The position numbers were made by a program, and so were the translations under genes. Under the pieces are notes generated by a model. The model saw only the letters and a list, made by a program, of their open reading frames with translations. It did not search any database and was not told the DNA's origin. 28,545 nucleotides of DNA from JBGVSA01 sp047605765 (GTDB taxonomy: Bacteria > Pseudomonadota > Gammaproteobacteria > Burkholderiales > Rhodocyclaceae), in contig JASGFB010000054.1 of assembly GCA_047605765.1 (NCBI GenBank), forward strand, positions 1 through 28,545, given 5' to 3'. Positions 8,087 through 16,121 of the stretch are shown here, one piece after another (position 1 is the stretch's first letter; each line of letters begins with the position of its first letter).

Positions 8087-8290
8087 TCAGATGCGGCCGC
8101 GTGTGGCGTAGATGTGTTCGGCGTCGGCGTGCGCGCGTTCCTGCGTGCGCAACGCGGCATCGTCGTCGTGGGCGACGAAGTACTCGGCGTCCTGGGCGCG
8201 CATCACCATGCGGATGGCGGCCTTGTCGCTGACGTCGTACTTTTCGGTGATCAGGGTGGTGACTTCGTCCAGATATTCTTCGTAGGTCAT
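8087..8290 (-). CDS. Small acidic helical protein, function unknown
   Basis: The 67-residue product (starting MTYEEYLDEV) is predicted to be mostly alpha-helical, Asp/Glu-rich and without membrane segments or cysteines. I do not recognise the family. It lies 43 bp upstream of, and in line with, the YddA-type ABC transporter, so the two are probably cotranscribed. A TATAGT -10 element lies 30 bp before its ATG. Codon use (GC at third positions) is like that of its neighbours, which supports a real gene. A weak GAAGA is the only ribosome site. Confidence 0.6.
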   Translation of the reverse strand: MTYEEYLDEVTTLITEKYDVSDKAAIRMVMRAQDAEYFVAHDDDAALRTQERAHADAEHIYATRGRI

Positions 8291-8319
8291 GCGTCGATGT
8301 CTTCGTTGTGGTGCCTGGG

Positions 8320-8325
8320 ACTATA
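8320..8325 (-). promoter_or_regulatory. Candidate -10 box for the small-protein/ABC transporter operon
   Basis: On the minus strand this reads TATAGT (5 of 6 to consensus), with transcription expected to begin about 20 bases before the ATG at 8290. No good -35 is visible at 17-18 bp, so it may be activator dependent. Confidence 0.3.
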
Positions 8326-8527
8326 ACGCTGCGCACGGCTTGGTTGATGACCGTTCACATTCCAAAGGCGGTGTTTTTGTATCAGAAAATTCTTGTGTAA
8401 GGACAAGGCAGGGCGAGGCAGGCGGCAGCACACTGGCGCGCTTGCTTTTCTATCGTGAGTCCCAGCCACGCCCGGCGCCCATCGAGGGGCCGCCGCGCCG
8501 CCAGGACCGCCTCACCTGGAGCCCTTC

Positions 8528-9361
8528 ATGCAGACCCGCCAATCCGTCAACGCCGCGTACACCAAGACCCTCGATACCGAAGGGCTGCGCCGCGAATTCC
8601 TGGTCGACACCCTTTTCACGGCCGATGAGATGACGATGACCTACAGCCACGTCGACCGCATCGTGTTCGGTGGCGTGATGCCGGTGAAGAGCGAGGTGCT
8701 GTTGCCCGATCTGGGTAACGCCTTTGGTACGGCCTTCTTCCTGGAGCGTCGCGAGATGGGCGTGATCAACATCGGCGGCGATGGCGTCATCGTGGTCGAC
8801 GGCGTGCCGCACGCCATCGGCAACCAAGAGGCGCTGTACATCGGCCGTGGCGCCAGGACCATCAGCTTCCTGAGCGAGAGCGGCGCCAAGCCGGCCAAGT
8901 TCTACTACAACAGTTGCCCGGCACACGCCAGCTATCCGACCACCAAGATCACGCAGGAGCAGGCTTCGCCGCAGACCGTGGGTGAAGCGCGCACCAGCAA
9001 CGTGCGCACCATCTACAAGTACATCGTGCCGGGCGTGGTTGACTCCTGCCAACTGGTGATGGGCTTGACCAAACTGGCCGAGGGCAGTCTGTGGAACACC
9101 ATGCCGTGCCACACGCACGAGCGCCGCATGGAGGTCTACTTCTACTTCGGCATGAGCCCCAACGGCGTGGTGTTCCACATGTGTGGCGAGCCGACCGAAA
9201 CGCGCCACATCGTGATGCGCAACGAACAGGCCGTGATCAGCCCGAGCTGGTCCATCCACAGTGGCGTGGGCACCGAAGCCTATACCTTCATCTGGGGCAT
9301 GTGCGGTGAAAACCAGACCTTCCCCGACATGGATCACGTGGCCATGACGGACCTGCGCTGA
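8528..9361 (+). CDS. kduI: 5-dehydro-4-deoxy-D-glucuronate isomerase
   Basis: KduI interconverts 5-keto-4-deoxyuronate and 3-deoxy-D-glycero-2,5-hexodiulosonate, a cytoplasmic step between unsaturated oligogalacturonate breakdown and KDG. The length is 277 residues, against 278 in E. coli. The zinc ligands align one residue earlier than in E. coli: H195, H197, E202 (CHTHERRMEVYF) and H244 (SIHSG). TGGAG lies six bases before the ATG. No kduD, kdgK or kdgA is adjacent. The gene is followed directly by a terminator, so it is monocistronic. A weak promoter (TTCACA at 8354, TTGTAT at 8377, 17-bp spacer) is possible. It shares the pectin theme of the esterase 3.4 kb upstream but lacks an obvious copy of that gene's palindrome. 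Confidence 0.96.
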   Translation: MQTRQSVNAAYTKTLDTEGLRREFLVDTLFTADEMTMTYSHVDRIVFGGVMPVKSEVLLPDLGNAFGTAFFLERREMGVINIGGDGVIVVDGVPHAIGNQEALYIGRGARTISFLSESGAKPAKFYYNSCPAHASYPTTKITQEQASPQTVGEARTSNVRTIYKYIVPGVVDSCQLVMGLTKLAEGSLWNTMPCHTHERRMEVYFYFGMSPNGVVFHMCGEPTETRHIVMRNEQAVISPSWSIHSGVGTEAYTFIWGMCGENQTFPDMDHVAMTDLR

Positions 9362-9378
9362 GCCACCGTTCCGACGAC

Positions 9379-9405
9379 AAAAAGGCGCCCTGGGGCGCCT
9401 TTTTT
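9379..9405. terminator. Bidirectional terminator between kduI and ribD
   Basis: A GGCGCCC / GGGCGCC stem with loop TG is flanked by five A on one side and six T on the other. It can therefore end both the rightward kduI and the leftward ribD transcripts. Confidence 0.92.
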
Positions 9406-9429
9406 GTTTGCCGGGCGACGGTGTGCCGT

Positions 9430-10515
9430 TCAGTGCTTGAAGCGCGCCAGCAGTCGCAGGTCGTCACCCATTGGCGTCATGTCATCGATGAGCAGATCGC
9501 GCCGTTGATCGAGGTCGGTCATCTCCGGCAGCGCCAGCAGGCCGCGCGCGGCGTCGCCGAAAAAGCTCGGGGCCAGGTAGAGCAGCACCGCGTCGGCCAG
9601 CCCGGCGGTCACCAGGGCGCCATTGAGGCGCGCGCCGGCTTCGCTGAGCACTTCGTTCACGTTGCGGCGACCCAGCTCGATCATCAGGGCGGCCAGATCG
9701 ACACGGCCGTTGGCATCGGGCAGGGCGACGATCTGCGCGCCCGCATCCACGTAGGGGCGGTGGCGCTCGGTGTCTTCCACCGCTGTGGCGATCAGCGTGG
9801 GCGCGCCTTGCAGCACGGCGGCATCGAGCGGCGTATGCAGATGGCGGTCGACGACGATCTTCATCGGCTGGCGCGGCGTGTCGACCGCGCGCGCATTGAG
9901 GCGCGGGTTGTCAGCCAGCACGGTGCCGATGCCGGTCAGCACGGCGCAGGCGCGTGCGCGCCAATGATGGCCGTCGGCGCGTGCCGCCTCACCGGTGATC
10001 CACTGGCTCTGGCCGTTGTTGAGCGCCGTCTTGCCGTCGAGCGTGGCGGCCAGCTTCAGGCGCAGCCACGGGCGGCCGCGCGTCACGCGTGAGACGAAGC
10101 CTTCGTTCAGACGCCAGGCCTGCTCCCCGAGAACGCCGACTTCGACATCGATGCCGGCGGCGCGCAGCCGTGCGAACCCTTGTCCGGCGACCAGCGGGTT
10201 GGGGTCTTGCATGGCGGCAACGACGCGTTTGACGCCAGCGGCGATCAAGGCGTCGCAGCACGGCGGGGTGCGTCCGAAATGCGAGCAGGGTTCCAGCGTG
10301 ACGTAGGCGGTGGCGCCACGGGCGGCTGCACCGGCGGCGCGCAGGGCGTGGACTTCGGCGTGCGGTTCGCCAGCGCGCTCGTGCCAGCCTTCGCCGACGA
10401 CGGCGCCGGCATCACTGACGATGACGCAGCCCACGCGCGGATTGGGCGTGGTGGTGTAGAGCGCGCGCTCGGCCAGTTGCAGGGCGCGCGCCATGAACGG
10501 TTCGTGCGATGACAT
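9430..10515 (-). CDS. ribD: Bifunctional riboflavin biosynthesis deaminase/reductase
   Basis: RibD carries out the second and third steps of the riboflavin pathway: deamination of the pyrimidine from GTP, then NADPH reduction of the ribosyl side chain. The deaminase domain (1-145) has H52-A-E54 and PC77SHFGRTPPC86, the zinc-binding set, after NPRVGC. The reductase domain (about 150-361) has RPWLRLKLAATLDGK, ITG, TVLADNP and the late SEAGARLNG motif. The 361-residue length is usual. AAGGA precedes the start. It lies 34 bp after nrdR in the same direction, forming an nrdR-ribD pair seen in many proteobacteria. Confidence 0.96.
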   Translation of the reverse strand: MSSHEPFMARALQLAERALYTTTPNPRVGCVIVSDAGAVVGEGWHERAGEPHAEVHALRAAGAAARGATAYVTLEPCSHFGRTPPCCDALIAAGVKRVVAAMQDPNPLVAGQGFARLRAAGIDVEVGVLGEQAWRLNEGFVSRVTRGRPWLRLKLAATLDGKTALNNGQSQWITGEAARADGHHWRARACAVLTGIGTVLADNPRLNARAVDTPRQPMKIVVDRHLHTPLDAAVLQGAPTLIATAVEDTERHRPYVDAGAQIVALPDANGRVDLAALMIELGRRNVNEVLSEAGARLNGALVTAGLADAVLLYLAPSFFGDAARGLLALPEMTDLDQRRDLLIDDMTPMGDDLRLLARFKH

Positions 10516-10549
10516 GGGGATTCCTTGAGGGCCGCACGCGCCCGCTGCG

Positions 10550-11026
10550 TCAGGGCGTGCGCTGCTTGGGGCGGCCCTTGGGCGAGACTTCGCGGATCAC
10601 TTCGGAGAACTCGGCGGCGTCCTCGAAATTGCGGTACACCGAGGCGAAGCGGATGTAGGCGATCTTGTCGAGGCGCTTGAGTTCGCGCATGACCTGTTCG
10701 CCGACCTTCTCGGACGGGATCTCGCGCTCGCCCATGGCGAGCAGGCGGCTCTCGATGCGCTCGACCGCCGCTTCGACGTTTTCGGCGGTCACCGGGCGCT
10801 TGCGCAGCGACAGCTTCATGCTGGCGAAGAGTTTTTCGCGGTCGTATTCGGCGCGGCTGCCGTTGCGCTTGACGATCTGCGGCATGCGCAGCTCAATGCG
10901 CTCATACGTGGTAAAGCGCTTGTCGCACTCGGTGCAGCGGCGGCGGCGACGGATGATGTCGCCCTCGTCGTTTTCGCGCGTGTCGGTGACCTGAGTCGAA
11001 GGGGTGCCGCAGAACGGGCATTTCAT
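10550..11026 (-). CDS. nrdR: Transcriptional repressor NrdR
   Basis: NrdR is the ATP/dATP-sensing repressor of ribonucleotide reductase genes. The zinc ribbon is formed by C3, C6, C31 and C34 (MKCPFC and CTECDKRF) with the RRRRRC stretch. The ATP-cone occupies about 49-139 (VKRNGSRAEYDREKL onward). The 158-residue length is typical. The gene lies between glyA and ribD. A terminator-like hairpin sits only about 31 bp upstream of its ATG, so its transcription comes either from read-through or from a promoter overlapping that hairpin. No strong ribosome site is visible. Confidence 0.96.
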   Translation of the reverse strand: MKCPFCGTPSTQVTDTRENDEGDIIRRRRRCTECDKRFTTYERIELRMPQIVKRNGSRAEYDREKLFASMKLSLRKRPVTAENVEAAVERIESRLLAMGEREIPSEKVGEQVMRELKRLDKIAYIRFASVYRNFEDAAEFSEVIREVSPKGRPKQRTP

Positions 11027-11057
11027 GGCGTCGGACGGCCGTGTCGGTTACGCATGC

Positions 11058-11092
11058 AAAAAGGCGGACGTGCCCCGTGGGCTACGTCCGCC
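11058..11092 (-). terminator. Terminator between glyA and nrdR
   Basis: On the minus strand, GGCGGACGT pairs with ACGTCCGCC around an inner GCCC-ACG-GGGC hairpin, followed by five T. It lies about 80 bp past the glyA stop and about 30 bp before nrdR. Confidence 0.85.
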
Positions 11093-11174
11093 ATCCTACC
11101 GGACGCCGCTCTGACCATGGCCGCGCGTGGCGGCGATACGAATGGGATCATGGCGGAGCGGCGTTCCCCGGGTT

Positions 11175-12425
11175 TCAGGCCCCGTACACCGGGAACTTCT
11201 TGCACAGGGCGGAGACTTCACCCCGTACGCGCTCGATGACGGCGGCATCATGCGGGGCGTCCAGCACGTCAGCGATGAGGTGCGCCACGCGTTCGGCTTC
11301 GATTTCGGTGAAGCCGCGGGTGGTCATCGCCGGGCTGCCCAGGCGGATGCCGGACGTCACGAAGGGCTTTTCCGGATCGTGCGGGATGGCGTTCTTGTTC
11401 ACCGTGATGTGGGCCTGACCCAGCACGGCTTCGGCTTCCTTGCCGGTGATCTTCTTGGCGCGCAGGTCGACCAAGAACACGTGGCTTTCGGTACGGCCGG
11501 AGATGATGCGCAGGCCGCGTTGTTCGCCCAGCACGCGTGCCATGACGCGGGCATTGGCCACCACTTGTTCCTGGTAGTTGCGGAACTCGGGCGTGGCCGC
11601 TTCCTTGAAGGCCACCGCCTTGGCGGCGATGACGTGCTCCAGCGGGCCGCCTTGCAGACCCGGGAAAATGGCCGAGTTGATGGCCTTTTCGTGTTCGGCC
11701 TTCATCAGGATCACGCCGCCGCGCGGGCCGCGCAGCGTCTTGTGCGTGGTCGAGGTCACCACGTCGGCGTGCGGTACCGGGTTGGGGTAGAAGCCGGCGG
11801 CGATGAGGCCGGCGTAGTGGGCCATGTCCACCCAGAAGATGGCGCCCACGTCCTTGGCGACCTTGGCGAAGCGCTCGAAGTCGATGCGCAGCGAGTAGGC
11901 CGAAGCGCCGGCAACGATGATGCGCGGCTTGTGCTCGTGCGCCATGCGTTCCATGGCGTCGTAGTCGATTTCTTCCTGCTCGTTGAGGCCGTAGGCCACC
12001 ACGTTGAACCACTTGCCGGACATGTTCAGCGGCATGCCGTGCGTGAGGTGGCCGCCTTCGGCCAGGCTCATGCCCATGATGGTGTCGCCGGGCTTGGCGA
12101 AGGCCATCAGCACGGCCTGGTTGGCCTGCGAGCCGGAGTTCGGCTGCACGTTGGCGGCATCGGCGCCGTACAGCTTCTTGAGGCGGTCGATGGCCAGTTG
12201 CTCGACGATGTCGACGTATTCGCAGCCACCGTAATAGCGCTTGCCGGGATAGCCTTCGGCGTACTTGTTCGTCAGCTGCGAGCCCTGGGCTTCCATGACG
12301 GCGGGGCTGACGTAGTTTTCGGAGGCGATCAGTTCGATGTGGTCTTCCTGACGCTGGTTCTCCGATTGGATCGCAGACCACAGTTCAGCATCGACCTGGG
12401 CAAGAGTTTTTTGCTTTGAAAACAT
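11175..12425 (-). CDS. glyA: Serine hydroxymethyltransferase
   Basis: GlyA interconverts serine and glycine with transfer of a one-carbon unit to tetrahydrofolate. The enzyme is PLP-dependent and cytoplasmic. The 416 residues match the usual length (417 in E. coli). The PLP lysine lies in the STTHKTLRGPRGG motif near residue 229. ELIASEN, TNKYAEGYPG and YYGGCE are conserved. The start at 12425 (MFSKQKT) matches the family and has CAGGA upstream. A longer in-frame start adds 34 non-family residues. It ends 148 bp before nrdR, with a terminator between them. Confidence 0.97.
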   Translation of the reverse strand: MFSKQKTLAQVDAELWSAIQSENQRQEDHIELIASENYVSPAVMEAQGSQLTNKYAEGYPGKRYYGGCEYVDIVEQLAIDRLKKLYGADAANVQPNSGSQANQAVLMAFAKPGDTIMGMSLAEGGHLTHGMPLNMSGKWFNVVAYGLNEQEEIDYDAMERMAHEHKPRIIVAGASAYSLRIDFERFAKVAKDVGAIFWVDMAHYAGLIAAGFYPNPVPHADVVTSTTHKTLRGPRGGVILMKAEHEKAINSAIFPGLQGGPLEHVIAAKAVAFKEAATPEFRNYQEQVVANARVMARVLGEQRGLRIISGRTESHVFLVDLRAKKITGKEAEAVLGQAHITVNKNAIPHDPEKPFVTSGIRLGSPAMTTRGFTEIEAERVAHLIADVLDAPHDAAVIERVRGEVSALCKKFPVYGA

Positions 12426-12511
12426 GGTTTTCCTGATTGAGGGGGCGGCCAGTGGCGAATCATAACCCGTTCGCGCGCCCGGCTGCGCGATACGAAGCGG
12501 GGCGGGCCGAA

Positions 12512-12519
12512 ATTCTATA
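12512..12519 (-). promoter_or_regulatory. Candidate glyA -10 region
   Basis: On the minus strand this reads TATAGAAT, about 87 bases before the glyA ATG. No convincing -35 is seen. The flanking GC-rich hairpins between the histidine phosphatase stop and this point have no U-tract. Confidence 0.3.
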
Positions 12520-12569
12520 CGAATCAACGGGCTTGCGCGCCATTCGGCGCCCCGCCATGGGGGGCTGCG

Positions 12570-13202
12570 CTAGAGGGGTAATTCGTCGAGGTTGTGGTCG
12601 AGATGGGCACGCTGGTCCCAGGCGATCAGCGCCCAACCCTGGCCGTCCCATGAAATCCAGTTGAGCGTGGCATTGCCCAGCGCGAAATCACGCGCTTCCG
12701 ACAGCGGTTTGCCGGTGGCAATACGATAGGCAATGTCCAGTACGCCGCCGTGGGCCACCACCAGGATGGTCTGGCCAGGATGGCGACCGGCGATGCTGTC
12801 CAGCCCATCGCGCACGCGCTCGGCGAAGACCGCCAGGCTTTCGCCCTCGGGGGGCGCAAGTTCCGCGTCACGTGCGCGGATGCGTGGCTGGATGTCGGGA
12901 TACCGCGCGGCCGCTTCATCCGGCGTCATGCCCTGGAGGACACCGAAGTTGCGTTCGCGCAGGCGCGCGTCGTCGGCGACCCTCAGGCCGACCTGCTTGG
13001 CGATGATGTCGGCGGTGGCACGCGCGCGCTGCAGATCCGAGCTGTAGATCGCTTCGAAACCCTCCTGCGTCAGATGCGCGGCGGCGGCGTGCGCCTGGCG
13101 CAGGCCTTCGGCATTGAGCGGAATGTCGGTGAAGCCTTGCAGGCGGCGGGCGACGTTCCAGTCGGTTTCTCCATGGCGGACGAGGCAGAGGCGAGTGAGC
13201 AT
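12570..13202 (-). CDS. Histidine phosphatase (phosphoglycerate mutase-like) family protein
   Basis: The 210-residue product begins MLTRLCLVRHGETDWN, the phosphohistidine RHG motif of branch 1. NAEGLRQA, YSSDLQRARATA, LRERNFGVLQGM and VVAHGGVLD (second catalytic His) follow. The members closest in length and motif are annotated as GpmB, CobC or alpha-ribazole phosphatase. The exact substrate cannot be told, and no cobalamin genes are adjacent. The start at 13202 places the RHG motif near residue 9, as usual. The longer frame upstream is not family-like and overlaps the promoter of the divergent TRAP genes. Confidence 0.85.
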   Translation of the reverse strand: MLTRLCLVRHGETDWNVARRLQGFTDIPLNAEGLRQAHAAAAHLTQEGFEAIYSSDLQRARATADIIAKQVGLRVADDARLRERNFGVLQGMTPDEAAARYPDIQPRIRARDAELAPPEGESLAVFAERVRDGLDSIAGRHPGQTILVVAHGGVLDIAYRIATGKPLSEARDFALGNATLNWISWDGQGWALIAWDQRAHLDHNLDELPL

Positions 13203-13387
13203 GGGGCGATGAGGGTGTGAGCGCGGCAGGGTTCGACAGGACGCGGGGCGCAACAGGCATGGCGCGCCTGTGCCCTTGGTTTCCCCTTATATTACCGCCG
13301 TTTGCGCCGCAAAATAATCCGCCTCACAACGATAAGGCCGTATGCACTTTGCAAGCGGCCCCCGCCACGGACAGAGGGGTGGAGACC

Positions 13388-13981
13388 ATGGATGTGCTCA
13401 TTCGCCTATCCAGAGGGATAGACGCGCTGAACGAACGGGTCGGGATGGCGACGATCTGGCTCATTCTGCTGGTGACACTCATCAGCACGGCCAACGCCAT
13501 CGTGCGCAAGGCCTTCGACATCAGCTCCAACGCCTACCTGGAAATCCAGTGGTATCTGTTTTCGGCGGTGTTCCTGCTCGGTTCGGGCTATGCGCTGTTG
13601 CGCAACGTGCATGTGCGCATCGACGTGCTGGTGTCGCGCTTCAGTCCGCGCGTGCATGCCTGGATCGACATCTTCGGCACGATTTTCTTCCTCTTCCCCA
13701 TCACGCTGATGGTCATCTGGCTGTCGTGGGGCGTCTTCATGACGGCCTTTTCGACGGGCGAGATGTCCGGCAGCGCGGGTGGGCTGATCCTGTGGCCGGC
13801 GCGCCTGATGGTGCCGGTCGGCTTTACGCTGCTGTTCCTGCAGGGGCTCTCCGAGCTGATCAAGCGGGTGGCCTTCCTGCGCGGCCGCGTCAAACTCGAT
13901 GCCGCCGATGAGGCCAGCGCGGAAGAACTGCTGGCCGAAGACATCCGTCGCATGCAGGGCATCAAGGAGGGCGGAGAATGA
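13388..13981 (+). CDS. dctQ: TRAP transporter small membrane subunit (DctQ family)
   Basis: The 197-residue membrane protein has four predicted helices: IWLILLVTLISTANAIV, YLFSAVFLLGSGYALL, IFFLFPITLMVIWLSWG and LMVPVGFTLLFLQGL. The NAYLEIQWY and NVHVRIDVL segments are typical of DctQ. DctQ supports the large DctM carrier in sodium-coupled uptake of organic acids. GGAG and GAGGGG lie close upstream of the ATG at 13388. The stop overlaps the dctM ATG (ATGA), so translation is coupled. The substrate-binding protein gene (DctP) is not next to the pair. Confidence 0.92.
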   Translation: MDVLIRLSRGIDALNERVGMATIWLILLVTLISTANAIVRKAFDISSNAYLEIQWYLFSAVFLLGSGYALLRNVHVRIDVLVSRFSPRVHAWIDIFGTIFFLFPITLMVIWLSWGVFMTAFSTGEMSGSAGGLILWPARLMVPVGFTLLFLQGLSELIKRVAFLRGRVKLDAADEASAEELLAEDIRRMQGIKEGGE

Positions 13982-15681
13982 TCCAGTTCCTCATCGACAA
14001 CATCGCGCCGATCATGTTCGGCACGATGGTGTTGTTCATGTTGCTGGGCTATCCGGTGGCCTTTTCGCTGGCGGCCTGCGGGGTGGTGTTCGGCTTCATC
14101 GGCATCGAGCTCGGGCTGCTGCCGCCACAGCTCTTCCAGGCCATGCCTGACCGCATCTGGGGCGTGATGAGCAACGACACGCTGCTGGCCATCCCGTTCT
14201 TCACCTTCATGGGGCTGATCCTCGAACGCAGCGGCATGGCCGAAGATCTGCTGGAGACCGTCGGCCAGCTGTTCGGCCCGGTGCGCGGCGGTCTGGCTTT
14301 TGCGGTGATCTTCGTCGGCGCCATGCTGGCGGCGACCACCGGGGTGGTGGCGGCGTCGGTGATTTCGATGGGGCTGATCTCGCTGCCCATCATGCTGCGC
14401 TACGGCTATGACAAGCGGCTCGCCAGCGGGGTGATCGCGGCGTCCGGCACGCTGGCGCAGATCATTCCGCCCTCGTTGGTGCTGATCGTGATGGCCGACC
14501 AGCTCGGCCGTTCGGTGGGCGATATGTACAAGGGCGCGTTCATACCGGGTTTCATTCTGACCGGCCTCTACGTGCTGTATGTCGTTGGTGTGACGATGTT
14601 CCGTCCGGCGGCGGCACCGGCCTTGCCGCCCGAGGCGCGCACCATCCGCGAGCCGGACGGCAGCAGCGGCCTGCGCTCGGTGCTGGTGCTCACCGTGCTG
14701 TCGGTGATCGTGGCGGTGCTGTTTGCGCGCACCCGGCCGGCGGATGAGCCGACTGACGAGCTCATCGTGGTGACTATGTGCGCTGGGGTGGGCTTTGCCT
14801 TCGTGGTGGCCTGCGTGGCACGTGTGCTCAAGCTGCGCATCCTGTCGCAGATGGCGCAGCGCGTGACCTTCGTGCTGATTCCGCCGCTAGCGCTGATCTT
14901 CCTGGTACTGGGCACTATCTTCCTGGGGGTGGCGACGCCCACCGAAGGCGGTGCCATGGGGGCGAGCGGGGCGCTGGTCATGGCCCTGGCGCGCCGTCGC
15001 CTGAGCTGGAGCCTGCTGCGCCAGGCGATGGAGTCGACCGCCAAGCTGACCACCTTCGTGGTGCTGATCCTGATCGGCTCGCGCGTGTTCAGCCTCACCT
15101 TTTACGGGGTGAACGGCCATGTGTGGGTGGAGCATCTGCTCATCGACATGCCGGGGGGCGTAGTAGGCTTCCTCATTGTCGTGAACATCCTGGTCTTTCT
15201 GCTGGCCTTCTTCCTGGACTTCTTCGAACTGTCGTTCATCGTGGTGCCCTTGCTGGCACCGGTGGCCGAAAAGCTCGGCATCGATCTGATCTGGTTCGGC
15301 GTGCTGCTGGCGGTGAACATGCAGACCTCGTTCATGCATCCGCCATTCGGCTTCGCGCTGTTCTATCTGCGTTCGGTGGCGCCCAAGGTGGTCAAGACCA
15401 CCGATATCTATTGGGGCGCCGTGCCGTTCGTGCTGATCCAGATTGTCATGGTGGGGCTGGTCATCGCCTTTCCGCAGTTGGTCAACGTGGGCCTGGGCAA
15501 GCAGCCCACCATCGACGTCGACAAGGTGCAGATCGACATTCCCGCGTCCGAAGACGGGGATGCCGCCGCCGACCTGCAGCGCGATCTGGGGGGCGCGCCC
15601 GAAAGTGCGCCGACGGCGGGCGCCGCCACGTCGGAAGACAGCGCAGCCGAAGCGCTGCAGCGCCAGTTGCTGGGCAAGTGA
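13978..15681 (+). CDS. dctM: TRAP transporter large permease (DctM family), long form
   Basis: This is the main carrier of a tripartite TRAP importer. It is 567 residues, about 130 longer than classic DctM (about 430), as in the long TRAP permeases annotated for mannitol/chloroaromatic compounds. Family segments are GYPVAFSLA, LLAIPFFTFMGLILE, AATTGVVAASVISMG, ASGTLAQIIPPSLVLIV, GVATPTEGGAMG and FLLAFFLDFFELSFI. The last roughly 60 residues form a hydrophilic tail with two similar heptad-like pieces (ADLQRDLG and EALQRQLLG). The substrate is unknown. 2-oxoacid, sugar-acid or aromatic-acid uptake are options, and the nearby uronate genes make a uronate-type substrate worth testing. Confidence 0.92.
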   Translation: MIQFLIDNIAPIMFGTMVLFMLLGYPVAFSLAACGVVFGFIGIELGLLPPQLFQAMPDRIWGVMSNDTLLAIPFFTFMGLILERSGMAEDLLETVGQLFGPVRGGLAFAVIFVGAMLAATTGVVAASVISMGLISLPIMLRYGYDKRLASGVIAASGTLAQIIPPSLVLIVMADQLGRSVGDMYKGAFIPGFILTGLYVLYVVGVTMFRPAAAPALPPEARTIREPDGSSGLRSVLVLTVLSVIVAVLFARTRPADEPTDELIVVTMCAGVGFAFVVACVARVLKLRILSQMAQRVTFVLIPPLALIFLVLGTIFLGVATPTEGGAMGASGALVMALARRRLSWSLLRQAMESTAKLTTFVVLILIGSRVFSLTFYGVNGHVWVEHLLIDMPGGVVGFLIVVNILVFLLAFFLDFFELSFIVVPLLAPVAEKLGIDLIWFGVLLAVNMQTSFMHPPFGFALFYLRSVAPKVVKTTDIYWGAVPFVLIQIVMVGLVIAFPQLVNVGLGKQPTIDVDKVQIDIPASEDGDAAADLQRDLGGAPESAPTAGAATSEDSAAEALQRQLLGK

Positions 15682-15684
15682 GCG

Positions 15685-15706
15685 CCGGCGGGCCGATGCC
15701 CGCCGG
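15685..15706. terminator. Hairpin between convergent dctM and tautomerase genes
   Basis: A perfect 9-bp stem, CCGGCGGGC / GCCCGCCGG with loop CGAT, lies just after the dctM stop. No U-tract is present on either strand, so it is a weak or Rho-assisted terminator or an RNA 3'-end stabiliser. Confidence 0.45.
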
Positions 15707-15708
15707 AT

Positions 15709-16119
15709 TCATCCCGTCAAGGCCGGCGTGGCGCGTCCGCCGAGGACGCCGGCCACGCCGCAGCCGAACGACCACTCATCCGTCTGGGTGGTCGACATTA
15801 CGATCATCACGTCCTCCGGGCGCAGACCCGGCGCCTCGCCCAGGCAGGCCACCGCGCGCTGATAGAAGGCTTCGCGCATGGCCGCGTCGCGCGGTCGTCC
15901 CACCGTGATGTGGACCAGCACGAAGTCGTCGCTGCGCGGGCCGAACAGATAGTTGCGGTCGAAGATGAATTCGTCCGGCGCCAGTTGCTGGACGATCTGG
16001 AAACGGTCCTTCGGTGGCACGCCGAACGCATCGACCAGCGCCTGATGCAGGCTGTCGGCGATGGCGCGCACATGGGCGGCGGGCTTTCCCTTGAGCAGTG
16101 AGATACGGACGTAGGGCAT
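15709..16119 (-). CDS. Tautomerase superfamily protein (N-terminal proline type)
   Basis: The 136-residue product starts MPYVRISLLKG; Met removal would leave the catalytic Pro1 of the tautomerase superfamily. The rest (VRAIADSLHQALVDAFGVPPKDRFQIVQQL, FIFDRNYLFGPRSDDFVLVHITVG) fits the larger Tautomerase_2 group. The C-terminus ends ATTQ-like (STTQTDEWSFG). The ribosome site AAGGAGGA directly abuts an upstream ATG but lies six bases before this one, so the Pro1 start is favoured. The upstream stop of the CMD-family gene overlaps, giving a coupled two-gene operon under a divergent LysR regulator. The substrate is unknown; enol/keto isomerisation of an unsaturated acid is the family expectation. 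Confidence 0.85.
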   Translation of the reverse strand: MPYVRISLLKGKPAAHVRAIADSLHQALVDAFGVPPKDRFQIVQQLAPDEFIFDRNYLFGPRSDDFVLVHITVGRPRDAAMREAFYQRAVACLGEAPGLRPEDVMIVMSTTQTDEWSFGCGVAGVLGGRATPALTG

Positions 16120-16121
16120 GG

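Noticed and set aside
8450..9337. Minus-strand open frame opposite kduI
   Set aside because: KduI zinc ligands on the plus strand are exact; the antisense product is His/Val/Asp-rich without motifs.
11127..12419. Plus-strand open frame opposite glyA
   Set aside because: glyA on the minus strand is unambiguous; the opposite frame has no family pattern or ribosome site.
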